NCBI GenBank assembly: GCA_017614895.1
Contig: JAGAAZ010000160.1
Span: forward strand, 1-41,146
DNA: 41,146 nt
Direction of reading: 5' to 3'
DNA from: Bacteroidaceae bacterium
GTDB taxonomy: Bacteria > Bacteroidota > Bacteroidia > Bacteroidales > Bacteroidaceae
Below the pieces are notes generated by a model, which ran no database searches, had not been told where the DNA came from, and worked only from the letters and a program-made list of their open reading frames with translations. Positions 40,392-41,146 of this stretch are shown here, piece after piece. The translations under genes were made by a program, and so were the position numbers. The stretch's first letter is position 1. Each line of letters begins with the position of its first letter.

Positions 40392-41146
40392 ATGAAAAGG
40401 AAAAGAGACATAGAAATGTGGATGTTGCTGATCATCATGATGTTGACATCATGCAGCGATCATTCAGGAGACAGCAGTGATGAGAAAGGTGACTGCTTCC
40501 TGAACATCTATGTCTATGGTCCTGAACGTCCGATGCTGACTCGCGCCGATGTGGGCGATATTGCATCGAAAAGTGTGGAGGAACACATGGTTCACACCCT
40601 TCGGATTTGGGTGTTTAAGCACAACAGTGATGGCAGTAAGGCGGTGGGTTATCTGAAAACAGAACCTACGTTCCTCAACGAGACCAATGGGCAAGAGATG
40701 TTCCAGATGAAGGTGGACAAAGAATTTGCGGATCATCCAGAGAATGTGGATGTCTATGTGGTGGCGAATGCAGGGAGTGTGGGGTTGACACTTAGTGATG
40801 AAACTACCCGCGACGCATTGGATGCAGCGATGATAGGGACAGATTATTTCGGCGTAACAGATCTTTACGATAAAGATGATTTACTTCCAACCACTGGACG
40901 TATTGCAACAGCAGGTCTTCCTATGTCGGGTATAGAGAAGGATCAACCCATCTATGGTTCTTTCCCTGCTTTGCGCATCGGTAGTCAAGAAAAGATGACC
41001 ACTGTGCAGTTGATTCGTGCCGTTTCGAAGTTGCGCTTCGTGCTTTGCCGCATTGCAAGTGAAGAAGAGAAGGAGTTGGTGTCGATTGACGGGATTCAGT
41101 TGGATGGGGAAATGATTCCGACAGCGAGTTATTTGATGCCTGGAAC
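40392..41146 (+). CDS. Pilus tip-like lipoprotein, partial (runs off the right edge)
   Basis: 251 codons visible, no stop before the window ends. MKRKRDIEMWMLLIIMMLTSC is a lipoprotein signal with Cys21. R51 in MLTRADVG lies at the same distance from the Cys as the processing Arg of the fimbrillins. Later segments HTLRIWVFKHNSDG, VDVYVVANAG, GLPMSGIEKDQPI and IRAVSKLRFVLCRIASE (about 213-229) are typical of fimbrial tip or accessory proteins of type V pili (Mfa3-5 or FimC-E like) in Bacteroidales. By position, after shaft, anchor and second shaft, it is probably an accessory or tip subunit. The C-terminal half is outside the window, so a tip adhesin domain cannot be judged. Confidence 0.75.
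   Translation, partial: MKRKRDIEMWMLLIIMMLTSCSDHSGDSSDEKGDCFLNIYVYGPERPMLTRADVGDIASKSVEEHMVHTLRIWVFKHNSDGSKAVGYLKTEPTFLNETNGQEMFQMKVDKEFADHPENVDVYVVANAGSVGLTLSDETTRDALDAAMIGTDYFGVTDLYDKDDLLPTTGRIATAGLPMSGIEKDQPIYGSFPALRIGSQEKMTTVQLIRAVSKLRFVLCRIASEEEKELVSIDGIQLDGEMIPTASYLMPG

Overview
The window looks like chromosomal DNA of a Bacteroidales bacterium, most likely a Prevotella-type (Prevotellaceae) species. The reasons are the promoters of the TTTG / about 20 bp / TAnnTTTG type before many genes, the lack of Shine-Dalgarno sites, BspA-type leucine-rich surface proteins, C-terminal sorting-like tails, an S46 dipeptidyl peptidase and a type V pilus (FimA/Mfa1-like) locus. No rRNA, tRNA, CRISPR array or transposase was seen. 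Nearly all genes lie on the plus strand; the exceptions are an outer-membrane barrel protein at the left end and a tiny lipoprotein at 33.5 kb.

Layout. 0-2.9 kb: TonB-receptor-like outer membrane protein (minus strand). 2.9-4.3 kb: a long repeat-rich AT-rich spacer with an orphan promoter, then a small antitoxin-like gene whose PIN toxin partner is cut to 16 codons. 4.3-5.5 kb: serine/threonine:Na+ symporter sstT. 5.8-9.6 kb: a likely operon of a small exported protein, a secreted alkylsulfatase-type metallo-beta-lactamase-fold enzyme and a THUMP-like SAM methyltransferase whose reading frame contains two inverted copies of a 31-bp palindromic repeat. 9.7-20.6 kb: two very large exported surface proteins (1389 and 2216 aa). 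20.6-21.6 kb: AT-rich membrane acyltransferase. 21.8-24.1 kb: U32 family protein and ruvB, closed by a terminator overlapping the ruvB stop. 24.2-30.4 kb: topA-aroK-speA-flippase, tightly packed with ATGA overlaps. 30.4-33.4 kb: a GxxExxY (PDDEXK-like) nuclease gene between long terminal inverted repeats, an S46 peptidase gene, then a gene-less copy of the same inverted-repeat element. 33.5-41.1 kb: small proline-rich lipoprotein (minus), then a type V pilus operon: DUF3575/OmpA/TPR protein, shaft-like fimbrillin, Mfa2/FimB-like anchor, second fimbrillin, and a tip-like subunit running off the right edge.

Most interesting is the 30.4-33.4 kb region. A small nuclease gene is framed by terminal inverted repeats of over 70 bp, each ending in a hairpin that is kept while its bases change. 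A 150-bp foldback derivative sits just past the next stop codon. This looks like a nuclease-linked mobile or foldback element of a kind I cannot assign to a named transposon family. Second in interest are the palindromic repeats domesticated inside the methyltransferase gene and the decayed toxin-antitoxin pair.
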